Notes under the pieces: generated by a model
Database searches by the model: none
What the model was told of the DNA's origin: nothing
Seen by the model: the letters and a program-made list of their open reading frames with translations, nothing else
Part shown: positions 1 to 10,537 of the stretch, one piece after another
Position numbering within the stretch: the first letter of the stretch is position 1
Layout: every line of letters begins with the position of its first letter
Program-made: the position numbers and the translations under genes
Source of the DNA: Echria macrotheca
Taxonomy: Eukaryota; Ascomycota; Sordariomycetes; Sordariales; Schizotheciaceae
Reading direction: 5' to 3'
Length of the DNA: 64,000 bases
Assembly: GCA_030411725.1 (NCBI GenBank)
Contig: MU839838.1
Location: forward strand, 868,001 to 932,000

Positions 1-641
1 TGTTTCCTGGATCTAGCAACGACAACGCCTTTGTGAGGCTATAGATAGACTACTCCTTTGTGTCGAAGAGAAACAATGTGTTATTGTTGTGTCTATTGTA
101 GCTCACCTCTCCCGTATTCCGTGTTTCTTCACTGTTGATTGTCAGGGGCAGTCTTCCGCTCTCCACCGCGTCGACCGTTACTTCAGTCGGAAACCGTACC
201 CGTCACGCCTTTCCTTCAGCTCGGGTAGGCTTTTCACGTTTCGTGAAGATGGCGTATCAATCTGCGCCTGCCTTCATAGATGGCTACCTCCCGTGTCGTG
301 GCTTCTCAAGGGGTATTTGAAGCTTGGGAAAGTTCTAATGATGCAGACAGTCCCTACCTAGGTATCTTACCGACAAAACACAGTTGGAAAGAACTTGCAA
401 GCTTGAAAATGGCAACTCTTACGAAATGGAAGGCACACTCGGACAGCTGACTTGTATTTACTCGGCGCTCTTGGGCCCTCTGCTTCGCTTCAACCAAGAC
501 ATCTTCATCCAGCATCTTCATCCGGCTTCCCACCAGGCTTCGATATCGAGCATACAGGCAGCACATCAATACGGCAGCACATCAATACGGCAGTCTGGAT
601 AGACCGATGACTTTTCGGAGGCTTGTCTATTTTGGTGTCTC
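1..641. other. gene-free left edge
   Basis: No convincing coding sequence. Short open frames exist on both strands, but none shows a recognisable domain or fungal codon pattern. A 16-bp unit is duplicated in tandem at about 558-593 (CAGCACATCAATACGG twice). A CCTACCTAGGTA tract lies at about 354, one of several such palindromic tracts in this window. Confidence 0.5.
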
Positions 642-1325
642 ATGGATCCTCCGTCTCCTGCGCGGGCTCCGCCAGAGCGTCCTTCATCCAATCCGGAGTC
701 TTGTCCACGGGATAAACCAGACCCAGCTCATCAATACGTCGTCACCGAACCTTCGCACGAAGTCACGGCTCAAGCGGCTCAGACTCAGGCGGATGCGGAA
801 GATGAACTCCAGGAGCCACTTGCAGAGGATATCGTCGAGGCGCCGGATGAAAGCACGCCGCAAGAAGCGGTTTTAGGGCAAGACCAACCGGACACGGTAT
901 TTGGGGGGGGTCCGATTCGGTATGACAGACCGCCGCCGCAGCCGCCATCGCAGCCGCCGTCGCCGCCGCCGCCGCCACCAACTTTGACGACGGATGACTT
1001 CCTCCAGCCTCGGCGAGTCCAGGGTCATATCTACAACCTCCCAGATGAGTTACTGGCCATGATATTCGACTACGTCCGAACAGAACTAGTCCGTGTAAAT
1101 CTAGTTCGCAGTGTCGCTGTGCGTTCGGTAGCGGCGACCAATATCGTTCGCAGTCCCTGGGTTTCGGCTTTGTTTCTCCGGTGGACGTCACGGCGGTTCT
1201 GGCGTCTGTCATATGTGCGATCTCACACGGAAAGTAATGAATCGCCGTCGGTCTACTCCCGTATCACGCTCTTGCAGGCTGTCGCACCGCGTGGTGAAAA
1301 CACCATGGCGAATTGGAGCAGTTAG
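642..1325 (+). CDS. F-box-like protein, probably incomplete or decayed
   Basis: A 227-residue frame opens at an ATG. The first 130 residues are low-complexity, acidic and proline-rich, with a run of Pro/Gln/Ser near residues 95-120. Around residue 131 the sequence IYNLPDELLAMIFDYV matches the start of an F-box (LPxELLxxIF). F-boxes bind Skp1 in SCF ubiquitin ligases. What follows (Val/Arg-rich repeats such as VRSVAVRSVA) does not look like the rest of an F-box, and no substrate-binding region follows before the stop. An unrecognised intron or a frameshift is possible. I see the motif; a working gene is uncertain. Confidence 0.35.
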   Translation: MDPPSPARAPPERPSSNPESCPRDKPDPAHQYVVTEPSHEVTAQAAQTQADAEDELQEPLAEDIVEAPDESTPQEAVLGQDQPDTVFGGGPIRYDRPPPQPPSQPPSPPPPPPTLTTDDFLQPRRVQGHIYNLPDELLAMIFDYVRTELVRVNLVRSVAVRSVAATNIVRSPWVSALFLRWTSRRFWRLSYVRSHTESNESPSVYSRITLLQAVAPRGENTMANWSS

Positions 1326-2211
1326 GAGCGCTACGCCTTCTGTGAACAGATCGGATCGGCGTTGAACCGCCAACAGGATTGGTCTCGGTGTACGTGGTGC
1401 AGGAATGGACGTAGCGTGCGGGGAACCTGGCCTCCGGACCACGTATGTTCGGAAGGTGTCTATCAGTGCATAGATAAAGTCGGATATCGTCCTCGGGGCA
1501 TCGGGCAATTCCTAGAATTCTTAAGGCGCGATCGATGATGGGAAGTAGTTTAGCAATAAGCGGCAGTCGAAGTCATTGTAGCAGCGACAATACATTCCGA
1601 TTCCTGGCTCATTGTCCGTTCCGTGCCTTGACCATCAACATGATAAAAGCGTTGCACTCAAGGAAAGTCAAAGTCGTTAACGATAGCTTCTACCTACCTA
1701 GGTAAGTAAGATCACGCCTCACCTCGACCGTCTTATGTCTGAGCGAGTTGGTTACTGTCCTGCCAAACCCGGTATTCACAGTCCTTTTAGAACTAGTACC
1801 TGGCTCACCGATGGCTTGCAACCCCCAACAATCACCCACCCGACTTGCCTACCTCCCTGCTAAAACCTGTAGGAATGGAGACTTTTTAAAAATTAAGGAA
1901 TGAAAGAGGTCTGCTTCGTGTCCATGAATGTCTTATTAGTGTCTATTGAAAGCCATTTTTCCTGGGTTGACCATTTCGACAAACTCCGCCTATGACTACC
2001 TGAGTCCTACTAGGTCCCGAGAACCGAGGTCGGCCCGTACTGTTAATAAGCGGTACCCCAATTTTTGTCTCTCTGCATAAGGTACCTAAGTCTAGTGGTA
2101 ATTACATAACCATCCCAATCCAAACCTGTCTCGATCATACGCGTCTACCAACCACCCTACGAACCACCCTAGTACAAAAACAAAAGTAAAAGAAAGAAAA
2201 AGAAGACAAAA
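1326..2211. other. intergenic, no gene seen
   Basis: Nothing coding is supported. There is a TACCTACCTAGGTAAGTAAG tract at about 1691. The last 50 bases before the next gene are A-rich, as in many fungal 5' leaders. Confidence 0.5.
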
Positions 2212-3048
2212 ATGCCTCCCTGGCCAACCCCCTACAAAGCAGCCATCCCCTTCACAATGGACAACCTAGGCGAAGCCCAAGAGGTAAACCGCGGCGTCTG
2301 GCCCCACCCGCACGGCACCCACCCGTCCATCACGACCTCGCTCCCGCGCATTTTGGGGATTCTAGACAAATACGCCCTCAAAGCGACGTACTTCGTCGAG
2401 GCCTGGAGTCTGGACGTGTACCCGGCTGTGGTGCACGGGCAGCTCCTCGGGCGGGGCCACGAGGTCGCGTGGCATGGGTATCAGCATGAGAATTTTGGGG
2501 GATTGTCTGCCGAGCAAGAGGAGGAGAATTTCCGAAGAAGTTTTGAGGCGGCGGGGAGGGAAGGGGTTGTGTATCGTGGGTTCAGGCCGCCGGGGGGTAA
2601 GGTGAATGAGGGGACGTCGTGGAGGCTGATGAGGGGGTATGGGGTCGGGTATGTTTCGCCGCTTGGGGAGTTGGGGATCGGACGGGAGGGCGTGGTGGTG
2701 CTGCCTTTTGAGTGGAGGGCGGTGGATGCGTTTTATTATATGGATACGGACAAGTTTAGGGAGATTCGGGGGGAGTTGTTGGGGAGGGATAAAAGCGATG
2801 AGGTGATGGGGCCGGAGGAGCTGAGGACGTACTTGATGGGGAGGATTGAGGAGGTCAAGCGGACGGGCGGGTTTTTGTCGGTTTTGTTTCATCCTTTTCT
2901 TCAGACGAGCGAGGAGAGGTTTGCGGTGTTTGAGGATGTGGTGAGGAGGATTGCGGAGGATCCCGAGATTTGGTCTGTTCCGTGTAGGGAGGTTGCGGAG
3001 TGGGTTGCTGAGCATGGGGAAAGTTTTGCTGGCGATGCTTCGGTTTAA
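2212..3048 (+). CDS. polysaccharide deacetylase (NodB-fold, PuuE/PgdA-like)
   Basis: Intronless, 278 residues. It belongs to carbohydrate esterase family 4, metal-dependent enzymes that remove acetyl (or related) groups from chitin-like or other N-acyl substrates. The NodB signatures are visible in order: FTMDNLGEA near residue 15 (the Asp motif), WHGYQHE near residue 87 (the HxxxH metal ligands), RPPGG near residue 124, and LFHPF near residue 224. Spacing and the DN form of motif 1 resemble the cytosolic PuuE/Helicobacter PgdA-like branch rather than secreted chitin deacetylases. No signal peptide is present, so it is probably intracellular. The A-rich leader and first in-frame ATG set the start. 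The substrate is not deducible. Confidence 0.85.
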   Translation: MPPWPTPYKAAIPFTMDNLGEAQEVNRGVWPHPHGTHPSITTSLPRILGILDKYALKATYFVEAWSLDVYPAVVHGQLLGRGHEVAWHGYQHENFGGLSAEQEEENFRRSFEAAGREGVVYRGFRPPGGKVNEGTSWRLMRGYGVGYVSPLGELGIGREGVVVLPFEWRAVDAFYYMDTDKFREIRGELLGRDKSDEVMGPEELRTYLMGRIEEVKRTGGFLSVLFHPFLQTSEERFAVFEDVVRRIAEDPEIWSVPCREVAEWVAEHGESFAGDASV

Positions 3049-3310
3049 GAGTGATTCTGTATTTGGTCTTCTATTCTCATTATGCTATTGTGTGTAAGAT
3101 GCTCTTTTCTCCTTTGAATCGGTTGTTTAACTGATTCTCCTATGACGTAGCTACACATCAAGTTTACGGTATCCAGGCTGCCAGGGTCAGCACCTGTTAT
3201 TATTGCTACCAAATTGGACAAAGAGCGACCTAGTTCTCCCTCTACATTCACCCTTATCCACGACTGTCCAAACCACAAAACGTCACCTGAAGCTCAGCCT
3301 TACTAGAGAA

Positions 3311-4447
3311 TCACACGATAGCGACAAATCCATCCAAAGCAGAATGCTTCTCCACCATATCCAGACCAGCCTCAAAATTCTCCAGCGGAAACTCACCCAG
3401 AACGGGCATCCCTGCCGCCTTTCCAAGCTTCAGCGCCCCTGACTCAGCCAGCTTAATCAAGCCCTTGACATGCTCTCGTTCGTACATATACGAACCCCGG
3501 ATGGTGATATTCTTGAACACCAACTCCAACATGCTGATCGGGACTTTGGGGTCCATACGACCGCCCATCAGACAGATCCTCCCATACTGCCGGACAGCGC
3601 TCATGCAGCTCTCGATATGCGTGGATCCCACAGCGGCCGGAGGCGAAATCTCGGCAAAAACATCCACATACCCGCCGGCCGCCGCAATGATGGCCCCGGT
3701 GTCCTGGGCCACATCGCCCGTAGGCACCACCAGCGGAAACATCTCCTGAAGCCTCTTCAACCCATCGGCATTGCGACTAACCGCGACCACTCTCGCGCCC
3801 ATGGCCGTGGCGATGGCAACGGCTGCCAAGCTGAAATGGCCGGTGGCGGGCGAAACAACGACGGTCTCGCCCGCCTTGAGATCAACGCTGCGCAGCCCGC
3901 CGAAGGGCACGGTGAAGATCGGGAGCGCGACGAGCTCCGGGATGGCGTAGCCAAGGCCACCGTCCGCAGGGCTACCGCAGAGGCGAGCCTCGTCGAGCGC
4001 CCAGGTGTTCTCCAGCGGAGCGCGGGCATAATCAGCCATGGTACCGTTGCGCCACACATCGGCGGCCAGCTTCTTGGATGCCGGGCTCGGTCCCTCGAAT
4101 GCGCCCCAGAGGATCTGCACGTCGGAATCGTCGCGGCCGCGGATAAATGGTTCCAGCAAGACGAGCTGGCCGACCTGGAGCTTGGTGGTGTCCGGGCTCG
4201 TCGCTGCGACCCGGCCGATGGTGTAGCCGCCAGGGACCATGGGGGATGGATGCGTGAGAAGAACCGGTCCGTCCCCAGCCCGGAACCGGCCGAGGGCGGC
4301 CTTGCCGATGTAGTTGGCTAGAATCTTACAGATGACGGTGCCTGGGAGGACCTCAGGGGTCGGAACTGTCTTGATTTCGAGGCCAGGGCGTCCGAGCTCC
4401 TTGACGGCGGCTTTCATTGTAGGGGGGAGACTGGTCGAACTGGCCAT
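3311..4447 (-). CDS. zinc-free MDR superfamily oxidoreductase (quinone oxidoreductase/alcohol dehydrogenase-like)
   Basis: Intronless, 378 residues, full length for medium-chain dehydrogenase/reductases. The N-terminal GroES-like part (residues 10-170) contains VPGGYTIGRVA, the usual glycine-rich turn. The Rossmann part starts near residue 210 with VVVSPATGHFSLAAVAIATA followed by GARVVAVSRN, the NAD(P)-binding beta-alpha-beta. The Cys cluster of zinc-dependent alcohol dehydrogenases is absent, which points to the quinone oxidoreductase-like branch. It is transcribed divergently from a Zn(II)2Cys6 factor 388 bp away, an arrangement common for regulator-target pairs. The substrate is unknown. 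Confidence 0.85.
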   Translation of the reverse strand: MASSTSLPPTMKAAVKELGRPGLEIKTVPTPEVLPGTVICKILANYIGKAALGRFRAGDGPVLLTHPSPMVPGGYTIGRVAATSPDTTKLQVGQLVLLEPFIRGRDDSDVQILWGAFEGPSPASKKLAADVWRNGTMADYARAPLENTWALDEARLCGSPADGGLGYAIPELVALPIFTVPFGGLRSVDLKAGETVVVSPATGHFSLAAVAIATAMGARVVAVSRNADGLKRLQEMFPLVVPTGDVAQDTGAIIAAAGGYVDVFAEISPPAAVGSTHIESCMSAVRQYGRICLMGGRMDPKVPISMLELVFKNITIRGSYMYEREHVKGLIKLAESGALKLGKAAGMPVLGEFPLENFEAGLDMVEKHSALDGFVAIV

Positions 4448-4835
4448 TGTTTCTGGGAATTTTCTTTTCTTTTCTTATTCGAGATGGTCGGGGTGATGAG
4501 TTGTCGGCTTCTTGGCCGCCAGAATCCATTGTGCCACGGCCATTATATTCGCATTCTATTGCATCCATTGTGTTGAACTTGCAGTCTGCAAGTTGATGTC
4601 GAGATGGTGGATAGTGCACGGAGATTAGAGCTACGGCGCCGTGGCGGATTTAAGACTTGGTTTTGAAGCACCTTGCAGATTCGGTCCCGGCCTGATAAGA
4701 TTGCCGTGAAACAGAAACAAGAAAGCGGATTGGCTGGAGGGTGCAAGGACCAAAGCAGGTTAGTGCCAACGGCAGTTCGCAAGTTGGTCAGCAACGGCTG
4801 TCAGTCGGCTTGTCAGTCCGCTGTCAGCCCAAACC
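4448..4835. promoter_or_regulatory. bidirectional promoter between oxidoreductase and Zn2Cys6 regulator
   Basis: The start codons of the two divergent genes are 388 bp apart, so both must be driven from this stretch. No TATA box or clear CGG-spaced Zn2Cys6 inverted site was identified by eye. Sharing of regulatory sites is inferred from geometry only. Confidence 0.5.
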
Positions 4836-6439
4836 ATGCCCCACGGTCAAATGCAGCAAAACGGCCAGAGTCTCCAGGTGCCTTTCCCTCTTTCGTATCC
4901 GACCGCGAGATCGGGCCACTCTCTTCAGCTCATTCCCAGTGCTCATTTCCAGCGCTCCCCAGCGGACTGCAGCACTTTGCCCGCCATGCCGCCCGTTCCT
5001 CTTCAGCAGCCCCAGCAGGGCGCCGGCAAGAAACAGCCCGACACGCCGGTCCCGAGGACTCGACTGCGAAAGCCCCATCGAAAGTCCAGACGCGGATGTG
5101 CCAATTGTAAACTCCGCCGAGTCAAGGTGAGCCCGGACCTCGTCGTCGACCATGCTGCCTCGGCGTCCGAGTCGAGTCCGATCCGTTGTTGACCGAGCCC
5201 GAAGTGCGACGAGACCAAGCCGGACTGCTTGAAGTGTGTGGCCTTCGGCGTCGGATGCAGTTACGACCCCGGCGCGCCCGAGATGCAGCTCACCTTCGCC
5301 GGCACCTTTCGTGTGGATCTGGGTCAATCGGCAGTATCTGTGCCGAAGCCCCTCGAAGAACCCCCCTTTTACCTCCCTCTGGCTGGGAACCGGCCCGATG
5401 ACCTGTACGAGCTGAATTCGTTCGACCGCGTCTTTCTCGGCAAGTTCAAGGACACCACCATCCTCACTGTTGGCCCTAAGGAGGCTTCCGTGTACTTCCA
5501 GCAGACAACCCTAAAGTTGGCATACAGAGTTAGCCCACCCCGGTCTCGTGCATGGCCATCACGACTGACCAGCCTGGATAGAACCCGTATCTGATGCACA
5601 TTGTGCTGTCTCTGGCTGTTGTCTACGACATGCACGTCACCGGCGAGCGAGACAACAAGAAGCAGGCGGCTCTGGCGTTCCACTCATACCACGGAGCGAC
5701 GCTCTATAATCAGAGAATTTCTACATCGACCACGAGAGAAGAGAAGGACGCGCTCTGGGCTGCCGCTGCGCTTACTGGCTCATGCAACTTTGCCGACATT
5801 AGCGCCAGAGCACCGTCCGAAGCGTGGCCGATGTCTCCCCCGTCGCCTTCGGATCTCTACTGGCTGAAGTTGACAGGCGGAAAAACGGCCGTCTTCGACA
5901 TCGTCGAGCCATACCTGGAAGACAGCCTCTTTCATGCAGCCCAGGCCCAGATCGATCACTCGATACCGCCAATCGACAAAGTAGGAGACGCCGTCCGCAA
6001 TTTGCCTCCGAAGTTTATCGAGCTGTACAATCTCGACGAAAACTCGACGCCAGAGAACAATCCGTATCACTGTGCTGCCATCACCTTGGCCCATCTCATG
6101 CCGCTGACCATTTCGCGTATCAACGTACCCAAGTTCCTGTGCTTCACGAGAACGGATGCTCGGTTTCCTCAGCTGCTTATGGAGCGAGATCCCGGCGCTA
6201 TTTTGTTGTTGGCATATTGGTATGCGAAGGCTCTGGACTTTCAGCACTGGTGGATGTGGCGCCGCGTCTTGCTCGAGGGGCCCGCGATATGTATGTTTTT
6301 GGAGAAGGCGTTTTCCAAGGACTCGGAGCTTTTGGAACTACTCGAGTTTCCAAAGGCCGCCTTTGCAGAGGCGTTCAATAATCCACCCGGCCGGAAGCCG
6401 ACGCAGGCGAGCGGGCGGCCAGCGCAGATATCGGGCTAG
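4836..6439 (+). CDS. Zn(II)2Cys6 transcription factor
   Basis: Three exons: 4836-5126, 5205-5528, 5582-6439 (490 residues). Both introns are phase 0 with GT...AG ends. The binuclear zinc cluster is split by intron 1: Cys88-x2-Cys91-x6-Cys98-x6-Cys105-x2-Cys108-x6-Cys115, preceded by basic KPHRKSRRG. The middle has the NPYLMHIVLSLAVVYDM segment, the conserved start of the alpha-helical region typical of Upc2/STB5-like fungal factors. It should act in the nucleus on CGG-type sites. It is divergent from an MDR oxidoreductase, a plausible target. The C-terminus (QASGRPAQISG) is taken from the first stop and could be extended by an unseen intron. Confidence 0.85.
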
Positions 6440-6860
6440 CTGGGTGCCCGTCTCTATACTGATCCAATCACAGACGCCAAATACATCTCGTTTATGATTT
6501 ACTTGGTAGCCGACCCAGCGGCGGCCGTCGCGAGTGTCGGATCGCTACGTGATGAAAGCCGCCAGATGGGACGGCAGGCTGTTTAGCCAGAGAGGAGGGT
6601 GGGTACAACCATCGAATCGGAGTTGAGTCGACACAACCTGTCGCCACGAAAATGTCCCGATTCAGCCATTGCACGACCCCCAGGCTAGAAGGATGCCGGT
6701 GGCGTCGTCGGGCATGGCTGATGCCGTCTCCGGTTCGGACGAGCGGTTATCAAAGAATTGCGGTAACCCTTTCACTCACTCGACATTTCTGTCCTCAACA
6801 TACCTATGCACATGGATCAATGTTCGAGTCTCCGTCCCCTGACTGCGATCGGAACCCCCT
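6440..6860. other. intergenic, no gene seen
   Basis: This stretch lies between the regulator stop and a weak downstream frame. No domain is recognisable in any frame. Confidence 0.4.
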
Positions 6861-7346
6861 ATGAATAACGTCACCCCCGACTCAAAGATAGCTGCTCAGC
6901 CGCCGGCGGCCTCGAACACATCAAATCCGGGAGGCTATGGACTGATGTTCAGCGATGAGGGCGGCGCAATTCCTTCCGCCAAAGCGAGTCTCGAGATGGC
7001 GCCGCCATCGGCGAGGTCCTCGACAGCGGTGTCAACTCTAATGGGCTTTATGATGAGTCTTGTCGACCTTTCCGCTCTTGCCACATCATCCAATACTGGC
7101 GAAAAGACGGCAGCCAACAACTCGAAAAGTTCGACAACAGAAACAGAGACGTATTCTATTTCTGATCACGTCGTCAATCGGGAGAAAGAAGCGGGGATTG
7201 TCCACAAGGAGATGGTCATGGTGTCACACTCGGAGGCGTCGATTATAGAGAGCTGGGGGGCGGATGGCGGGAGCAGTGGTCGGGGTATTGTGAGCGTAAA
7301 GTCTTCTGGGTGTCTATCATGGCTGTGTTGTATGGGTAAAGATTAG
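6861..7346 (+). CDS. hypothetical Ser/Thr-rich protein
   Basis: A 161-residue frame opening at ATG, rich in Ser, Thr, Ala and Gly. It has one mildly hydrophobic stretch (LMGFMMSLVDLSAL, about residues 54-67) and a Cys pair near the end (SWLCCMGKD). I recognise no family. There is no signal peptide. Codon usage is compatible with a gene, but an antisense frame (6935-7120) overlaps and the frame may be fortuitous. Confidence 0.25.
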   Translation: MNNVTPDSKIAAQPPAASNTSNPGGYGLMFSDEGGAIPSAKASLEMAPPSARSSTAVSTLMGFMMSLVDLSALATSSNTGEKTAANNSKSSTTETETYSISDHVVNREKEAGIVHKEMVMVSHSEASIIESWGADGGSSGRGIVSVKSSGCLSWLCCMGKD

Positions 7347-7960
7347 AGGGGGTCTGTACCTAGATTGAAGATATACGGTTGAACCTGGCAGCTGGCAGCT
7401 AGAATACATGTGCTGTTGCGATTTGAGAATAAGAGGACAAGGAGAAAATACTGTGATTATGTGATTCGGGCAAATAGTGAAACTGATTCTTCTCTTACAT
7501 CACTCGCTGAACCTAGGGGACGGGCTTGCGTGCGGAATCGGGCAGACTTGAGGGGATTTCTGACCTTGACCTGCCACTCCCCAGGGTAAATACAATACAG
7601 GGAGTTACAGTACCGGCCTAGACTAAGTCCCATACGGCCTGGACAACGTCGTCAAATCAAAACTGTAATTCACCGTCAGCTTGCAACAAAGCACGCCCTT
7701 ACCCATAGAGTACACCATCGGGTTATGCCGCTAGAGTTGCGCTCGAGGGCTAGTTGACACGTACGCATTAAAAAGGGTAGGACCATACCCAGAGCCCCGA
7801 GGATACGTGGGAAAGTACCTACGAGGTCTACCAGGACCATAGAGTTACTCCTCGCCCTTTATGTCGTCAACACTAACTCGCCAGACCCCAGAATGAGATA
7901 TCACATGCATCCCCTATGCTCACCGCAGAGATATATACACCCGTCCCACGTCCCACTCTC
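7347..7960. other. intergenic, no gene seen
   Basis: This is the 3' side of the PAQR gene. No coding signal or RNA gene is seen. Confidence 0.4.
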
Positions 7961-9385
7961 TCAGCCCGCCAAACATTCCCCCCGATGCCCACAAGCATAA
8001 TCAAACTCGGCCACGACCCCCAGCCCGTACATCACCCCCGCCACCACGATCGCAACGTGCATGATCTGATGACTTGCGCCGAACATGTCAAACGTTCTAG
8101 GGTACCACTTTTCCGGAAACTATTTTCCTCATCATCATTATTATGCCATTATTATTACCCACCCACCCCGCCACACCGTCTTATGTCCCCGGGGGAACAG
8201 GACAGGGACAGGACAGAAAAAAAAAGAAAAAAACTAACCTTGAAAGCATACGCCACAGCACCGAGGGTATTAAACCCCAACGTAGCCACCACCCATCTCA
8301 GCCCCACGCGCTCACTCTGCGTCTCATATCCGTATCTCAGAATCCCATGGACGACGGGAACAAAAGTCGACAGCGCGAGGGATCCAAATGTGACCGCGCG
8401 GAGGGGACGCAGGTGCGGATCGCGGAAGCGCGGGGAGAAAGTGAACGCCGAGCAGGCGAGGGCGAGGATCGTGATCAGGGCGAAGTAGGTATACCGCAAC
8501 GAGGGGATACAGGGGAAGGAATAGAATATTAGTGGGATGTTGGCGGACCACATTAGGATTATTACGCCTTGGAAGTCGAGGTGGAGACCTAGGGTGTAGA
8601 TTTGCGGGGAGTGGGAGGATAGGGTGTGGAATCTGTATCACTGATTAGATATTGAAAGGGATAGGTTGGGGGGGGGTATGGGGACGGACATTACGGAGAG
8701 GGTGAAGCAGATTGCTACGCCTAGGAAATAGAGGGATACCACGAGGATGTCGGCTGCGCTGGCTAGGTCGTAGCGTGGCGGGATGGTGGCGTTGAAGATG
8801 TAGATTGGTAGGACGAAGAAGAGGAGTGCACCGAAGATGTGCGAGAAAATGTTTACTGTTGACTGATGTTAGTTGGGTGGTGGTGGTGGTGGTGGTGGTG
8901 ATTTGGGTGGTGGAGGAGCGTCATTACCGGTCTCGTTGTGCAGGTAGGCGAGGCTGTGTAGACAGTCTCTGATGGAGGCTGAGACGGGACTGTTCGACGT
9001 CAGGTTCTGTTCTTCACAACTAGTGGAGGGGGAGCATCGTACCGGTATCCCGTTTCTATGTAGTGATTTCCTTCTCTAGACGGGTGTTAGTGACTCGCAA
9101 CACATCTGACTCCGAGTTGCGTACTGTTGCCATTTCGCTGCACCACTGTGTTAGCCTACCACAGCCCACACAGCATTCCAAAAGTGAACACTAACGTAAA
9201 TCCCGCCAGAGAAGCAGCTGAACCGCCGCCTCAACAACCGCTTCGGCCTGCCCAGCCGTCGTGGTGGCGCCGTCCTTACCGGGATCCGGCCCCTCCGCTC
9301 GCCTGGAGCGGAGCCCGAGTGCGGAGGCGGCGGTGGGCGTCCGGACCCACACCTCCGAGTTTGGCATCAACTCAAAGTCCGCCAT
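7961..9385 (-). CDS. PAQR/haemolysin III family membrane receptor (IZH/adiponectin-receptor-like)
   Basis: Seven exons joined by hand: 9385-9196, 9137-9125, 9075-9043, 8989-8928, 8855-8690, 8632-8239, 8119-7961, giving 338 residues in frame. The product is a seven-helix membrane protein of the PAQR family; yeast members (Izh1-4) act in sterol/zinc homeostasis. All three PAQR metal-site motifs are present: ExxNxxxH in NETVNIFSHIFG, S-x-x-x-H...D in SVIFHTLSSHS...LHLDFQG, and the C-terminal HxxxH in GASHQIMHVA. WRDLPKWQQEGNHYIETGYR before helix 1 is the family entry signature. Exon 2 is only 13 nt and exon 3 only 33 nt, both between introns with CTAAC branch points. The 8633-8689 intron uses a GTCCGT donor, the least certain junction. 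Confidence 0.88.
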
Positions 9386-10537
9386 GCCGGCTGCCGAAAC
9401 AAGCAATCTCTAATAAGATCGCGCGGGCTGTCGACGTTGGCTGTGCTGTAGTACGAGAAATCCTGCAGGTGATTTTTGCTCGGCACAAATTCGAAGTCTC
9501 TTCAAACCCTTGGCCGAATCGGATGCAGTCCACGTTTCATCCGTCCGATATCGTCCCTGCTGCCGGCCCGCATCTTACCCGTCAGAATTGGGCAGTACAG
9601 ATCGGCTCGACTGCCGGAATGGCCTAGTCTAGCCCGTTCCATTTCTTCCTTCATCTCGAAGTTCTACAAACGCAATCACCATCCCATCAGTGGCAGTAAG
9701 ACAATCCCACCCATGTTTGTGCAAAACTTCACACAGCCTCCTCAGAGCCTCCATCTTCGGTAGTATTGCTCCACAACGTTACGTCTCCCATGTGTTCCCC
9801 GCAAAAAGACCGCGCGGCTCGCCAAGGGGAACCAAGTGGAATTCTCCGTAACCAAGGGAATTTTCTTGCGGACGTTTCGCGTCAGCAACACCGCTGCGCC
9901 TCCAAGTCCCACTGTAGATCCCAGGCGCGGGTGTTCAGTGGCACAGAGCCATCAGTCCTCTCAGTCAGACACCCGCTGGCGCCTGTCATCCGATGAGCCG
10001 ACCGGTCCAAGCCCGGCCGACACACGTGCCGCGCGAGCAGCAGGGCTTGACGCTGTTTCGGGTGGTAAGAATAGGAATAAGGGTGAAGGATTGGCCTGCA
10101 GTGGGATGGGAGGAAGATCAACACGAGGGGGGGCTCCGCCTGGTTTCTTGGAAAAAGGAAGGATGATGATTGTATTTAAAAGAATTCTGGGGCCCGCCAC
10201 CGATTCCACACTTCCTGCTTCTAGAATACGGCAACAACGAGCCTGGTTGCTCTTTCCTTTCACATTTCGCATTTTTCTGGGGAAACAATTTCGCAATTGA
10301 GTCCTCCGAATTAGCGATTGAGCAATTGGCCTCTTCCGATCAGCAATCTCTCTCCCAAGCAAATCCGCATCCCATTTCTCGTTGCAATTACTCAAACCTG
10401 CCGCGAACCTCAACCCCGCCAAACCGCAATTGCAATCGCTATCGCAATCGCAGCTGCAACCACACACACCGAACTAGAACTACAGAAGGCATCACACCAC
10501 TAAAACACCGCCAAACTCCCCCGCCGCGACCGCCAAA
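9386..10537. other. intergenic, no gene seen
   Basis: This gap separates two divergent genes. Several short frames lack any domain. The last 100 bases before the CFEM gene contain CAATCG/GCAATC-type short repeats and a CA-rich leader. Confidence 0.5.

Noticed and set aside
3470..4321. 283-codon plus-strand frame
   Set aside because: Antisense shadow of the MDR oxidoreductase gene; no domain.
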